DNA from: Bacillota bacterium
GTDB taxonomy: Bacteria > Bacillota > Clostridia > Lachnospirales > Lachnospiraceae
DNA length: 64,000 nt
Direction: 5' to 3'
Assembly: GCA_023392615.1 (NCBI GenBank)
Contig: JAEVYT010000039.1
Location: 1 to 64,000 of the forward strand
Below the pieces are notes generated by a model. That model did not search any database. It worked only from the letters and a program-made list of their open reading frames with translations, and had not been told where the DNA came from. Below, one piece after another: positions 8,605-17,592 of the stretch. The position numbers and the translations under genes are program-made. Positions within the stretch are counted from its first letter, which is position 1; each line of letters starts with the position of its first letter.

Positions 8605-8691
8605 GTATAACCTCCGAATGTCAATTACTTTCTATTCCTATATTGATTATACACAATAGCCAGATAATAGCAAGTACTTAGAAACATACAA

Positions 8692-9963
8692 TTATTGCAC
8701 TGCCACAGCGGCTTTCAGTTCCTTATCAAGCATGGCGAAGCAACTCATAATTAATTCTTTATCTTTCTCATCTCCATACAGATTGCTGGTAAAGGTAAGC
8801 TTATCTTCAAAGGTACTTAATGCTATCTGGAAATGAGGTTTATATTTTATTGATCCACATATAAAAGCATTCCTGATCTTGGTGCTTTGAAAATATAATT
8901 GCTTTGAATCAATAATTCCGATATTAGTCATACCAATATATGGATTTTTCAGATTCTTTTTCACGATAGAATAACTTTTTTTCTGATTAAATAATTTGAA
9001 TGGAATTTCCAGCTTAAGAAATCCGTTCACACCCATTAATTTGTCTTTATTCTTTTTCATAAACTGATTAATCTGAAACAATGTTGTTTTAAAATCATCC
9101 ACCTCATTTACAGTCGCTTCAGTGATGATGGTAGATGAATAATTCGTTAAAATATCAGTAGGTTTTTCCTTTAAGTATTTCCTCATATCAATCATAATAG
9201 CAATATTGAATGGTTTACCATATTGCTTCATCATATTAGATAAAACCCGATAATAAGCCGTAAGTATCGTATCGTTTATCGTAACATTATTTTGTTTGCT
9301 ATAATCATAAATCCCTCGAAAAAGATCTTCTAATAACTCATGTCTTAGAATAAAAGGTGATGTGTTTTCCTTATTACTCTCTATCAATTGACTTCGATTT
9401 TTCTGATTACTCTCAGCATTTTGTAAAAATAATAGTTTTAACTTTTGATAAAATTTAAATTGAGAAGTTAATTTATGTATACCACGATCTCCATTGATAA
9501 TTAAGTCCGGTTTATAATTTGGATTTTTCATTAAACCGGAATAAATGTCTGAAAGAAGGTACACACATTGTTTAAATCCAGCCCCATCACATACCATATG
9601 ATTTAATATAATCGATAACGTATCCTCTTGTCCCCGATATAAACACATTCTAATCTGTGGCCCTGTTTTTTCATTTGTAGTTGAACAAGTAAACATCTCC
9701 AGATCCTCTTTGCTCTGAACCACTTCCAGAACTTTATCTACATCAATCTTACTCTTACTTTCCCAATAAGAATTACCTTTATTAAGACAGAATTTACAAT
9801 TCAAAATTGGAACTGTTTTTAATAAAAGTATTATCGCTTGCTTTAAGGTATTTAAATTAAGTTGATTTTCGAAATAAATCACCGAATGTAATTGATGATC
9901 ATTATATCCTGTCTCCTTAAACATATATTGAACCTTATCAAAGATTTCTGCTTTATATCTCAT
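8692..9963 (-). CDS. Condensation-domain-like acyltransferase (PapA/alcohol acetyltransferase-like)
   Basis: 423 residues from the ATG at 9963. A longer frame reaches 9978, but GGAGGAG lies inside that extension, 4-5 nt before 9963, which fixes the start. The active-site motif is HMVCDGAGF near residue 134, a form of the HHxxxDG motif of CoA-dependent acyltransferases, with a DMRKYL-type latch motif about residue 261. The family covers O-acyltransferases, NRPS C-domains and wax-ester synthases. The first His of the motif is replaced (NHMVCDG), as in several stand-alone members. No NRPS or carrier protein is nearby, so acyl donor and acceptor are unknown. Confidence 0.7.
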   Translation of the reverse strand: MRYKAEIFDKVQYMFKETGYNDHQLHSVIYFENQLNLNTLKQAIILLLKTVPILNCKFCLNKGNSYWESKSKIDVDKVLEVVQSKEDLEMFTCSTTNEKTGPQIRMCLYRGQEDTLSIILNHMVCDGAGFKQCVYLLSDIYSGLMKNPNYKPDLIINGDRGIHKLTSQFKFYQKLKLLFLQNAESNQKNRSQLIESNKENTSPFILRHELLEDLFRGIYDYSKQNNVTINDTILTAYYRVLSNMMKQYGKPFNIAIMIDMRKYLKEKPTDILTNYSSTIITEATVNEVDDFKTTLFQINQFMKKNKDKLMGVNGFLKLEIPFKLFNQKKSYSIVKKNLKNPYIGMTNIGIIDSKQLYFQSTKIRNAFICGSIKYKPHFQIALSTFEDKLTFTSNLYGDEKDKELIMSCFAMLDKELKAAVAVQ

Positions 9964-10169
9964 CGATCTCCTCCACATTTCTTGCTATTAATATCTATTA
10001 ATTCATAGTATGGAAACAGTAATCTTTTGTTTCACTTTTACGTAATGAAAGTGATAAATCTTGTGTAGTAGGAGTTTTACTTGAACCATGTTCTAATAAT
10101 TATTATTTACCCATACATCTTACTAATCCTTATCTATGTCTTTCGACAACAAACATTACCGTGAACATT

Positions 10170-10691
10170 TTAGAATTTATTATAGTGTATTTTGGGGTAC
10201 AGAAGGGACTCTTCATCATAAGACTTCTTTTCCTCCGCAGGATAACCAATTGCTATGATATTTTCAACACTGAATTGCTCCGGAATCTCAAGTAGTCTTT
10301 TAATATAACTTTCCGTACTTTCCTGCTCTGAGTAATTACGATTTCTAACCTGAATCCAGCATGAACCCAACCCGATGTCTTGTGCCATTAATTGAATTAA
10401 GGTTGATGCAATGGAAGCGTCTTCAACCCATACATCACTTGCTACCCTATCAGCAATTACTACAATTGCAAGAGGTGCACCCTCTACAAAACGGGGTCCT
10501 GGATTTCTACACAGGGATAATTCCTGTAATAATTGAGTATCAGTCACCACGATGAATTGCCATGGTCTGATTGATCTTGAGGATGGGGCTAATAACGCCG
10601 CCTTTATTAGAAGATTGATCATCTCCTGCTCTATTTTTTTATCCTGATATTTTCGTATGCTTCTTCTAGCCTTTAAGATATCTAATAGCAT
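10170..10691 (-). CDS. Nitroreductase-family FMN oxidoreductase
   Basis: 173 residues. N-terminus ILKARRSIRKYQDKKI is the classic nitroreductase FMN-binding start; APSSRSIRPWQFIVV and the later GLGSCWIQVRNR follow, and the end has ENIIAIGYPAEEK. Cytosolic NAD(P)H-dependent flavin enzyme acting on nitro compounds, quinones or as part of a degradation route. Start set by AAGGAGAGAGTATT. The 21-nt gap from ybaK suggests one transcription unit of two genes. Confidence 0.9.
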   Translation of the reverse strand: MLLDILKARRSIRKYQDKKIEQEMINLLIKAALLAPSSRSIRPWQFIVVTDTQLLQELSLCRNPGPRFVEGAPLAIVVIADRVASDVWVEDASIASTLIQLMAQDIGLGSCWIQVRNRNYSEQESTESYIKRLLEIPEQFSVENIIAIGYPAEEKKSYDEESLLYPKIHYNKF

Positions 10692-10712
10692 AATACTCTC
10701 TCCTTATGATCT

Positions 10713-11189
10713 TTATTCTGCCACAGGCACATTACACACATCAACCCAATCCTTCGATGCAGAATGATGTTCCAACTCATCAAGTGATAACTCTACAGCG
10801 CTCTGGCTGCTTCCAGCTGCAGGATATATAACCTCGAAACGTTTTAATGATATATCTAAATACACATTTACATTAGAATTAATTGCGAAAGGGCAAACCC
10901 CTCCCGGTTTATGACCAATATAGCTTTCTACCAGCTCGCCGGGTATCATCTTTGCTTTTTGCCCAAATGTCGTCTTAAACTTTTTATTATCTACTCTTGC
11001 ATCACCGGCGGTCACTACCAAGATAGCCTCTTCTCCTAGTAAAAAGGACATCGTCTTGGCGATCTTTTCCGGTGCACAACCAATTGCATTCGCTGCCTGT
11101 TCTACCGTGGCTGTGGACTGTTCCATTACTTTGATCCTACTTCCCATTCCTACTTGATCAAAGTACTTTTTTACGTTCTCAAATGCCAT
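10713..11189 (-). CDS. YbaK/EbsC-family aminoacyl-tRNA deacylase
   Basis: 158 residues from ATG 11189; an in-frame GTG at 11198 is 1-2 nt from AAGGAAG, so the ATG (9-nt spacing) is preferred. YbaK/ProX domain: residues show AKTMSFLL, the catalytic-area Lys and IGHKPGGVCPFAI, the loop that lines the editing pocket. Members hydrolyse wrongly charged tRNA in trans, such as Cys-tRNA(Pro). No aminoacyl-tRNA synthetase is adjacent. Which tRNA is edited is not certain. Confidence 0.87.
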   Translation of the reverse strand: MAFENVKKYFDQVGMGSRIKVMEQSTATVEQAANAIGCAPEKIAKTMSFLLGEEAILVVTAGDARVDNKKFKTTFGQKAKMIPGELVESYIGHKPGGVCPFAINSNVNVYLDISLKRFEVIYPAAGSSQSAVELSLDELEHHSASKDWVDVCNVPVAE

Positions 11190-11357
11190 TTTACACACTT
11201 CCTTACTTTTTGCTATTAAGGATATCCCTAATAGGCGAAAATGTCAAATAAATCCTAACTCGAGTTAAATAGTATGTATATAATAATTGATTTTGTATGA
11301 ATTAATCATGTATAATATTACCATTATAATGTGCAGACTAACATTCGTAGAGGGAAA

Positions 11358-11507
11358 ATGAAAAAGTCAGAAAGTATACTAGAGAATTTATCTTTAATAA
11401 TGGTTGTAGTTGCATTAATATTATTTTGGTTAAATGACAAGAAAACGAAGTATATTAAAAAGCCAAAGATTCAAGAAAAAGGATATCAATATATTGGAGT
11501 AAAGTAA
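11358..11507 (+). CDS. Small single-pass membrane protein, 49 residues
   Basis: Starts with an acidic-polar head, has one hydrophobic helix (SLIMVVVALILFWL, residues 12-25) and a long basic tail (NDKKTKYIKKPKIQEK). AGAGGGAAA precedes the ATG with short spacing. It ends in a strong terminator whose left arm begins in its stop region, and a TATAAT-like box is seen upstream near 11310, so it looks like a real short transcription unit. N-out or N-in topology and role unknown. Confidence 0.55.
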   Translation: MKKSESILENLSLIMVVVALILFWLNDKKTKYIKKPKIQEKGYQYIGVK

Positions 11508-11547
11508 GGTGGCAGAAATCCTATGAATAGAATTTCTGCCACCTTAC
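11504..11547. terminator. Strong 16-bp hairpin after the 49-residue gene
   Basis: Perfect 16-bp arms (GTAAGGTGGCAGAAAT and complement) with a 12-nt loop and TTTATAT after. The left arm overlaps the stop codon of the small gene. It can also act on the minus-strand side. Confidence 0.75.
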
Positions 11548-11680
11548 TTTATATATTAAACAATTAGAGAATATGATTATCACTTAACATACCTATCCTT
11601 TGTATTTGCCTGTACTGTTAATTCCAAGATACAAACAAGAGGTGTGGTTACTTCTTTTCAAAATCAACTCAAATCTTCTT

Positions 11681-12928
11681 TTATTTTGTGTTTCTAATCC
11701 TAGAACTTGATTTCTGAATCATAAACAAGGTAATGACAAACCCAAGAAGACATAGCGCTATTACGTAGTAAAATATAAACTTATAGTTGCCTAAAAAATC
11801 AAGCAATAATCCGGAGGTTGAAACCCCTGTAATTGCTCCGATTCCATATGCAGTAAATACCAGACCATAGTTTTGTCCGTAATTCTTCATACCATACAGT
11901 CTAAGTGTAGAAGCAGGGGCTATGGCAAGCCATCCTCCAAGATTGAACCATAAAGCAGAAAAGGAAATGATATATATAATGATATTATTCTCTCCAAACA
12001 GAATTAACAATATGGCTGCAACTGTTATCATAGAATATGACAACAACATTGCTGCTTTAGTACCAAATCGATCCGTAAACCATCCGAATAACGGCCTTCC
12101 GCAACCATTAAAGATCGCAAATATAGTGATTAATCCTGTCACCTTGATTGCCCGAGTTCCAATATAATCCACCCCTATGCTCGTTGTCATGCCGATAAGT
12201 GTCAGACCGATCATCGTTCCGATGATAAAATTAAGATATAATCCCTTGAAGCTTTTTGATTTTACCATATCACTGGTAGAAAAATCGGCTGAACTGCTTA
12301 TCGCTACCTTTTGATTATTCGCATCAATTGATTCCTCTCTCGTAGGATATCGGAATGAATACGCCAATATCGGTAATATAATGCCAAAGCATATTCCAAG
12401 AATAAGAAACGTGGAGGTCACACTATAATTCTCAATTAAAATTCTCGCTATCGGAGCTGTAACTAGAGGAGACATTCCAAAGCCCACCAATACCATGCCT
12501 ACTGCCAAACCCTTCTTTTCCGGAAACCATTTTGCCACTACGGTCATAGGAACACCATAAGCAATCCCTACACCCGCACCGCTAATACATCCATATGTAA
12601 ATGTAAGTAACATTATATTAGTAGCAAACGAAGATAGAATCCATCCCAACATAACAAGTACTCCGCCGACCATGAGAATTTTGCGAGGATGAAAGCGTTC
12701 CAGATACCTACCTGTCAAAAACATAAAAAGAGCATAAAATGCAAGCGCCATCATGTATGGTAATCCGCTTTCTGCTGATCCAATATCAAATTGCTTCTCT
12801 ATTGGTAGTCGAAACACACTATAGGAGTATACAGTTCCCAGAAACATCATTATAACGATACCTAATATAACAAATTTCCAACGGTTAATATTACTCCGTT
12901 CTATATTAAATTTCTTATTTCTTATCAT
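11681..12928 (-). CDS. MFS transporter, OFA (oxalate/formate antiporter-like) family
   Basis: 415 residues from ATG 12928; a TTG at 12949 in frame is possible. Twelve helices. The N-terminus WKFVILGIVIMMFLGTVYSYSVF and the segments YGCISGAGVGIAYGVPMTVVAKWFPEKKGLA are diagnostic for the OFA group, which moves small carboxylates. It overlaps the purE 3-prime end by 14 nt, and purE follows the PEP carboxylase gene, so the three genes are probably one operon; a C4 or C2 carboxylate substrate would fit the PEP carboxylase, but that is inference. Confidence 0.85.
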   Translation of the reverse strand: MIRNKKFNIERSNINRWKFVILGIVIMMFLGTVYSYSVFRLPIEKQFDIGSAESGLPYMMALAFYALFMFLTGRYLERFHPRKILMVGGVLVMLGWILSSFATNIMLLTFTYGCISGAGVGIAYGVPMTVVAKWFPEKKGLAVGMVLVGFGMSPLVTAPIARILIENYSVTSTFLILGICFGIILPILAYSFRYPTREESIDANNQKVAISSSADFSTSDMVKSKSFKGLYLNFIIGTMIGLTLIGMTTSIGVDYIGTRAIKVTGLITIFAIFNGCGRPLFGWFTDRFGTKAAMLLSYSMITVAAILLILFGENNIIIYIISFSALWFNLGGWLAIAPASTLRLYGMKNYGQNYGLVFTAYGIGAITGVSTSGLLLDFLGNYKFIFYYVIALCLLGFVITLFMIQKSSSRIRNTK

Positions 12929-13454
12929 CTGCTTCCCAACTCTCCTCAAGTTTTTCTTCTAGATCATAGACCACATGGTCTTTGATCATGTCAGTATTAT
13001 TTACCAACTGATCATAGATGTCAGGATACTTAACTCCAAGAATCCTTGCTGCCAAAACACCTGCTTTCTTTGCATTATTAATACCAACAGTAGCTACAGG
13101 AACGCCACCAGGCATTTGCACAATTGACAGTAGGGAATCCATGCCGTCCAGCTCTTTTAACTTTACTGGCACACCGATTACCGGGATTTGTGTCAAAGCT
13201 GCAACCATACCCGGCAGATGTGCCGCCCCACCTGCTCCGGCGATAATCACTTCAATACCCCTGTCATGTGCATTCTTAGCATATTCAAACATCCTGTCCG
13301 GTGTTCTGTGTGCGGATACCACTTTAATTTCAAATGGAATTGAATACAATTCCATTACTGCTGCTGCATTTTTCATAATTCTTAAATCCGAATCACTTCC
13401 CATGATGATTCCTACCAATGATGTCTTAGTATTATTGTTCATATTATGCTGCAT
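12915..13454 (-). CDS. purE: 5-(carboxyamino)imidazole ribonucleotide mutase, class I PurE
   Basis: 179 residues. GSDSD (19-23), SAHRTP (44-49) and AGAGGAAHLPGMVAA are the PurE CAIR/N5-CAIR binding motifs. It interconverts N5-CAIR and CAIR in purine synthesis. The C-terminus has an extra acidic tail (about 15 residues) that overlaps the next gene. It sits with PEP carboxylase, not with other pur genes; a decayed purK piece lies upstream of the PEP carboxylase gene, so the ancestral neighbourhood probably had purK and purE together. Start set by GGGAGGAAGCTTAAT. Confidence 0.93.
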   Translation of the reverse strand: MQHNMNNNTKTSLVGIIMGSDSDLRIMKNAAAVMELYSIPFEIKVVSAHRTPDRMFEYAKNAHDRGIEVIIAGAGGAAHLPGMVAALTQIPVIGVPVKLKELDGMDSLLSIVQMPGGVPVATVGINNAKKAGVLAARILGVKYPDIYDQLVNNTDMIKDHVVYDLEEKLEESWEADDKK

Positions 13455-13505
13455 ATTAAGCTTCCTCCCTACCTATCATTTCAGCCTTCTTTCCTAATAA
13501 AATTA

Positions 13506-15122
13506 TCAGCCTAAACTTCCTCTGATTTTACCCATTTTTACAATCCATTCATTTAGTATCTTTTTCTCTTCTTCTCCATCATTAAATAAGTCCTTATTTT
13601 TTCCCAACAGATGAAGTAAAATTGGACGGATGGATTTTAACAGCATGTGATAAAACTCATCCTCGTTCAATTCCTCATCATCCATTGTGATATTTAATAT
13701 GCTACATGCCAACTCGTAATCCTCAATATATTCTTGTCTGGCACTCTCATCGATGATACCTTTTGAAATTTTAATATTTACGTATTTTGATGCAAACGTT
13801 AGATCTTCCTTTAACAGAGGGTAAAATTTAATTAACTTTTGGATTGCATGTTCCCCATATTTCCCTTTGATTTCTTTCAGAGATCGTCCGATACCGATAA
13901 ACTCCGGAGGCAATCCTAAAGTATACATTGCTGCCGTAAAGGAGATTGCTCTGGGAACGGAACATTGGATATCTGTATTGATTTCCTGTAACTCCTTCTT
14001 TAGTTCGTTGTCCTTAACTAGCTCAGATAATTCATGCATACATGCAATCTCTCGAATATACTCCAGTCCCGTCTTTGATGAAGATAATCGATCTCTGTTT
14101 TTTGGCATGTACTGAGATATATTCTCAACCGTTTCGATTGTCTTTAAGAAAGTCTGCATATAATGCTTTGAAGCAATTCCGATTACGTCCTTCATTAAAT
14201 CGATCTCTTCTTCCGAAAATGTTCTATTTTCCAAACTATTGGCTTTATTCTTAATGATATTAACAACTTCTTTGGTTTGTTCTTCCCCGTAGTCATAACG
14301 AAGTCCGGATTGAATTGTGTATGTCTTAATTCCGGCATAGTTATTCATTAATGCCTCAAGATTCTCCTGAGTAAGATGACCCCTAAACGGAAGTGCCCCG
14401 CACCCAAGGATCGGCGCAACCTTAATATTCCTTTTTTCACCCCATTTATACGCCTTATCGATAGCAATCAAAACTGCCATTACAGAGGAAAGCATACCAT
14501 ATGACATCGCAGAATCAGAACGTGCAAACATAATTCTGACTTCATCAAAAGAAAACCCTTTTAGAATTGCATCCTTGTAGTATTCATCTAAAATCCCATC
14601 CACTTTAACAAGTGCAGGTACACTCTCAACAAGAGGAAGAATACGAATACTATTTAAGGGAAATTGAATATCATAATTTTTGTTACCAAGCTCAATCACA
14701 GAATTAATTCTATCCTGTAATTGAACCAACTCATGACCGGATTCAATCATAGGCACGATCGTTTCGACTATTGCCTGTTCATTTGTCTGTTTATAAGTTA
14801 ATATATTGGTCTCCACGAGGGACATAATACTCATCAGCTGACGAAATACCGGCTCCTTCTTCGCATTTGGAATTCTAGGGGTAATAAATACATCCTTACC
14901 CGGTATTAGTCCTTGTTTAATCAGCCCTAATGCGATTTGTGAAGTCTGGTGGTAAGGAGTCAATTTCCCTTCAAAGTCAATCATAATCTCTTCTATACCT
15001 AGTCCTCCCTGCTCCTGTGTAGTGAGTGCAAGAATCGCTTCATCGGGTTCATTCTGAATTCTAATGTATTTATCCGCATTATCGGGATGTTGAGTTGCCA
15101 TACTAACGGGTATTTTTCTCAT
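13506..15122 (-). CDS. ppcA: Phosphoenolpyruvate carboxylase, archaeal type
   Basis: 538 residues, the right length for the short archaeal-type enzyme found also in Clostridium perfringens and Leuconostoc, and about 60 percent of the usual bacterial PEPC length. The start MRKIPVSMATQHPDNADKY is diagnostic, with later FEGKLTPYH, RILPLVES, FARSDSAMSYG and GCGALPFRGHL. It makes oxaloacetate from PEP and bicarbonate, the anaplerotic step toward aspartate, lysine and succinate. Start set by AAGGAGCACATAG. 51 nt before purE. Confidence 0.93.
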   Translation of the reverse strand: MRKIPVSMATQHPDNADKYIRIQNEPDEAILALTTQEQGGLGIEEIMIDFEGKLTPYHQTSQIALGLIKQGLIPGKDVFITPRIPNAKKEPVFRQLMSIMSLVETNILTYKQTNEQAIVETIVPMIESGHELVQLQDRINSVIELGNKNYDIQFPLNSIRILPLVESVPALVKVDGILDEYYKDAILKGFSFDEVRIMFARSDSAMSYGMLSSVMAVLIAIDKAYKWGEKRNIKVAPILGCGALPFRGHLTQENLEALMNNYAGIKTYTIQSGLRYDYGEEQTKEVVNIIKNKANSLENRTFSEEEIDLMKDVIGIASKHYMQTFLKTIETVENISQYMPKNRDRLSSSKTGLEYIREIACMHELSELVKDNELKKELQEINTDIQCSVPRAISFTAAMYTLGLPPEFIGIGRSLKEIKGKYGEHAIQKLIKFYPLLKEDLTFASKYVNIKISKGIIDESARQEYIEDYELACSILNITMDDEELNEDEFYHMLLKSIRPILLHLLGKNKDLFNDGEEEKKILNEWIVKMGKIRGSLG

Positions 15123-15184
15123 CTATGTGCTCCTTTGCATAGTAATATATTTCATAGCTGTAAATGCTTTTTCTTCCGCCTTTT

Positions 15185-15436
15185 CTAAGGATTGATCTTA
15201 TTTTTATCATCTACAAAAAACTCGATGCAAAACACACCATAATCCTCAAATTGTTCTACAATCTTCTTTCCGATTTGATGAATATTATTTACAACCTCCT
15301 CTGTAATATCAGCAGGGATTTTGGATTGAATCAACAAACTATATTTATGATAATTTTCAGAAACCGGATAATAAACAATCTCTTTTTCATTTCTGACAAT
15401 CACAACGGATACTTCTTTAACAAAATAACACAAAAA
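15185..15436 (-). pseudogene. purK: Decayed fragment of purK (N5-CAIR synthetase, ATP-grasp domain)
   Basis: The translation from about 15430 down to 15185 reads KEVSVVIVRNEKEIVYYPVS then ENYHKYSLLIQSKIPADI and VEQFEDYGVFCIEFFVD. This matches the middle of PurK: the E-hairpin-Y/F-P-x-x-E-N-x-H motif, the I-P-A-D segment, and the V-G-V-x-x-V-E-x-F strand that carries metal ligands. It stops right where PurK should continue with NEIAPRPHNSGH, and the N-terminal ATP-grasp half is missing. It is 62 nt upstream of ppcA and near purE. A dead remnant; the cell must have another purK or not need it. Confidence 0.7.
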
Positions 15437-15484
15437 GAGCCAATAACAAAAAGATCCCAAACATAGGATTTTTGCTATTGGCTC
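15437..15484 (-). terminator. Terminator hairpin fused to the purK remnant
   Basis: On the minus strand GAGCCAATAGCAAAAATCC pairs with a near-complementary arm ending GGCTC, followed by TTTTTGTG. It lies exactly at the broken 5-prime edge of the purK remnant, so it may mark the deletion junction. Confidence 0.65.
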
Positions 15485-15686
15485 ACTATTGACTGGTTTA
15501 AAACCTTTCAATCAGTCTTCCAACAATTTATACTTTAAATTTTATGTGCTATTTAACAGCAGTAAAATGACAATATCATATTATCCAGCACAAATCAATA
15601 AAAAATTATTAACAATAGGAATTTTTAAATGGAATAATAAAATTCTAACTTCATCCGTCTACTTAACCATTACTAAAATGTATCCT

Positions 15687-16379
15687 CTACTGATTATCGG
15701 TATATTCCTTTTTATCTCGCCTAGTTAGTAAACCTGAATCCATTACATATAAAGAATCACTATATTGTACAGTTTCCAATTCATGGGTAACCATTATTAT
15801 CGCTGTATTATTTTTTGCTATCTCATGAAACAACTGCATTATATCAACCGTTGATTTTTTATCCAAATCACCGGTAGGTTCATCAGCGAGCAGTATAGAT
15901 GGATCATTTATCAGCGCACGCGCAATAGAAACTCTTCGAAGCTCTCCTCCAGATAATTGTTTTGGGTAAGATTGCGCTAAATGTAATATACCTACCTTCG
16001 CTAACAAATCAAACACCTTTTCTGATACATTCCCTTCTCTTTTATAAAAATAATATGGAAGTGCAACGTTATCAAATACCGTAAGATTAGATAATGCACT
16101 AAATCCTTGAGGAATATAACCAATTTTAGAATTACGATAAAATGATATAGCCTTATCATTTTTTAACAGAATATCCTGCCCATCTACTTCAATCGAACCT
16201 AATGTTGGGGCAATCAGGCCGGCTATCATATTTAAAAATGTACTTTTCCCACTACCGGATCTTCCAATTACACTTACAAATTCTCCGGTGGATACGGATA
16301 TTTCAGCATGATCAACTGCTTGAAATAAGGAGGTTCCTCTTTTGTATTCTTTTGTTAGATTCTTTATATTAAGCAGCAT
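15687..16379 (-). CDS. ABC transporter ATP-binding protein, MacB/LolD type
   Basis: 230 residues. Walker A GRSGSGKST (39-47), Q-loop IPQGFSALS, signature LSGGELRRV, Walker B ILLADEPTGDLD and switch His VTHELETVQYSD are all present. Works with the FtsX-like permease just upstream (1-nt gap after its stop). The class moves lipids, peptides or lipoproteins from the outer leaflet, or works in envelope stress, rather than import. Confidence 0.92.
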   Translation of the reverse strand: MLLNIKNLTKEYKRGTSLFQAVDHAEISVSTGEFVSVIGRSGSGKSTFLNMIAGLIAPTLGSIEVDGQDILLKNDKAISFYRNSKIGYIPQGFSALSNLTVFDNVALPYYFYKREGNVSEKVFDLLAKVGILHLAQSYPKQLSGGELRRVSIARALINDPSILLADEPTGDLDKKSTVDIMQLFHEIAKNNTAIIMVTHELETVQYSDSLYVMDSGLLTRRDKKEYTDNQ

Positions 16380-16380
16380 G

Positions 16381-17592
16381 CTATTCCCCCTCCCTCATCG
16401 TTATATACGTTTCCGCCCGACTGATCTTTACAGCTGAATAAATGGAGGTCAGTGGCCCGATTATGATTGAAAGTGTAAGACTCAACAACATGATAGTACC
16501 AATCATACCGAAATGAGGTTGAAGATATGGAAGCTTCAACTTATCCCCTATATAAGTACTAAATGGAAATATACTTATGGATGCTAACCCGATACCCACA
16601 ACACTGCCCGCTATGCTGATAAGGATTGATTCCGTTAAAAGGATGCCTATCAATTTTTTTCTTGTTGCACCTAATACCCGAAAAACGGCAAACTCCTTTT
16701 TTCGTTCATTGATCGTTACAGAAAATACGATTAACAAGATGAGTGCTGTTATAATCCATAGTGCAATAGAGAATATCTGTATGTAGATTACCAACATATC
16801 TAAATTACTTGATAGGTTTGATAGCATCTTCTGTGGCACAATTACCTGAACATTCGGTATCGAAGCTCGAATACTTTTTGCAACGATATCTGCATCTGCA
16901 TTTTTGTCAATCTTAACAAGAACTGTTGATATTGACTTACCAGGCTGTTGCTCCTCAAGAAACTGCATGCCAACTTCCTTGGCTTGTGAAAAAAGTTGTT
17001 TCATCGTATTCATATTCATAAATACTGTAGAATCCAAACCGGTTGAAGTCTTCTCTAGACGTGCTGTAATCGGATATGTATGATTATAAAACTTTAACGC
17101 TTTATTCTTCTCAGGCTCTATCTCACTTCCAATAATCAATTCTCCATCCCTTAGTTTATCTTTGAATGTATGTGATATCCAAGGCTGAATTGTAAAATCT
17201 GAGGCAGGATCAAAGCCTACTAATTGAACTGCACTGGTACAACATTCCTTGGAAAGGGAGGTAAGAAAAAACTGGGAAGACACCTTCTTCACTCCCTTCA
17301 CCTTCTCCACTTTCTGTAATACTGATTTATCAAAATAAAAGTAACTTGGTTCTCCTTGCAACAGAACTCCTTTCGTCTGCGTTTCATACCCTTTGGGTAC
17401 CACCATCAGATCAGCACCGGACCTCTTCTGGGTACTGCTCATACCATTTTTCAGACTTACTGTAAGAATAGAACCTCCAAACAAAGTAAATGCAAGAATC
17501 CCTACAATAACACAAAGACATATACTCCGAACATGTTTTCTTCTTATATTATATATAGCTAGTCTTCCTGTAGTTAATGGTACCTGTTTCAT
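16381..17592 (-). CDS. ABC transporter permease, FtsX/MacB type
   Basis: 403 residues. One N-terminal helix (SICLCVIVGILAFTLFGGSI), a large extracytoplasmic MacB-periplasmic-core-like domain (about 45-255), then three helices and the FtsX motif NERKKEFAVFRVLGATRKKLIGILL. Its ATGA start overlaps the DUF4418 stop by 4 nt, so it is translationally coupled. With the ATPase it forms a homodimeric exporter or mechanotransmission pump. Confidence 0.9.
   Translation of the reverse strand: MKQVPLTTGRLAIYNIRRKHVRSICLCVIVGILAFTLFGGSILTVSLKNGMSSTQKRSGADLMVVPKGYETQTKGVLLQGEPSYFYFDKSVLQKVEKVKGVKKVSSQFFLTSLSKECCTSAVQLVGFDPASDFTIQPWISHTFKDKLRDGELIIGSEIEPEKNKALKFYNHTYPITARLEKTSTGLDSTVFMNMNTMKQLFSQAKEVGMQFLEEQQPGKSISTVLVKIDKNADADIVAKSIRASIPNVQVIVPQKMLSNLSSNLDMLVIYIQIFSIALWIITALILLIVFSVTINERKKEFAVFRVLGATRKKLIGILLTESILISIAGSVVGIGLASISIFPFSTYIGDKLKLPYLQPHFGMIGTIMLLSLTLSIIIGPLTSIYSAVKISRAETYITMREGE

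Noticed and set aside
15489..15728. Plus-strand frame of 79 codons
   Set aside because: No ribosome site, bland composition, and it overlaps the ABC ATPase gene end and the spacer.
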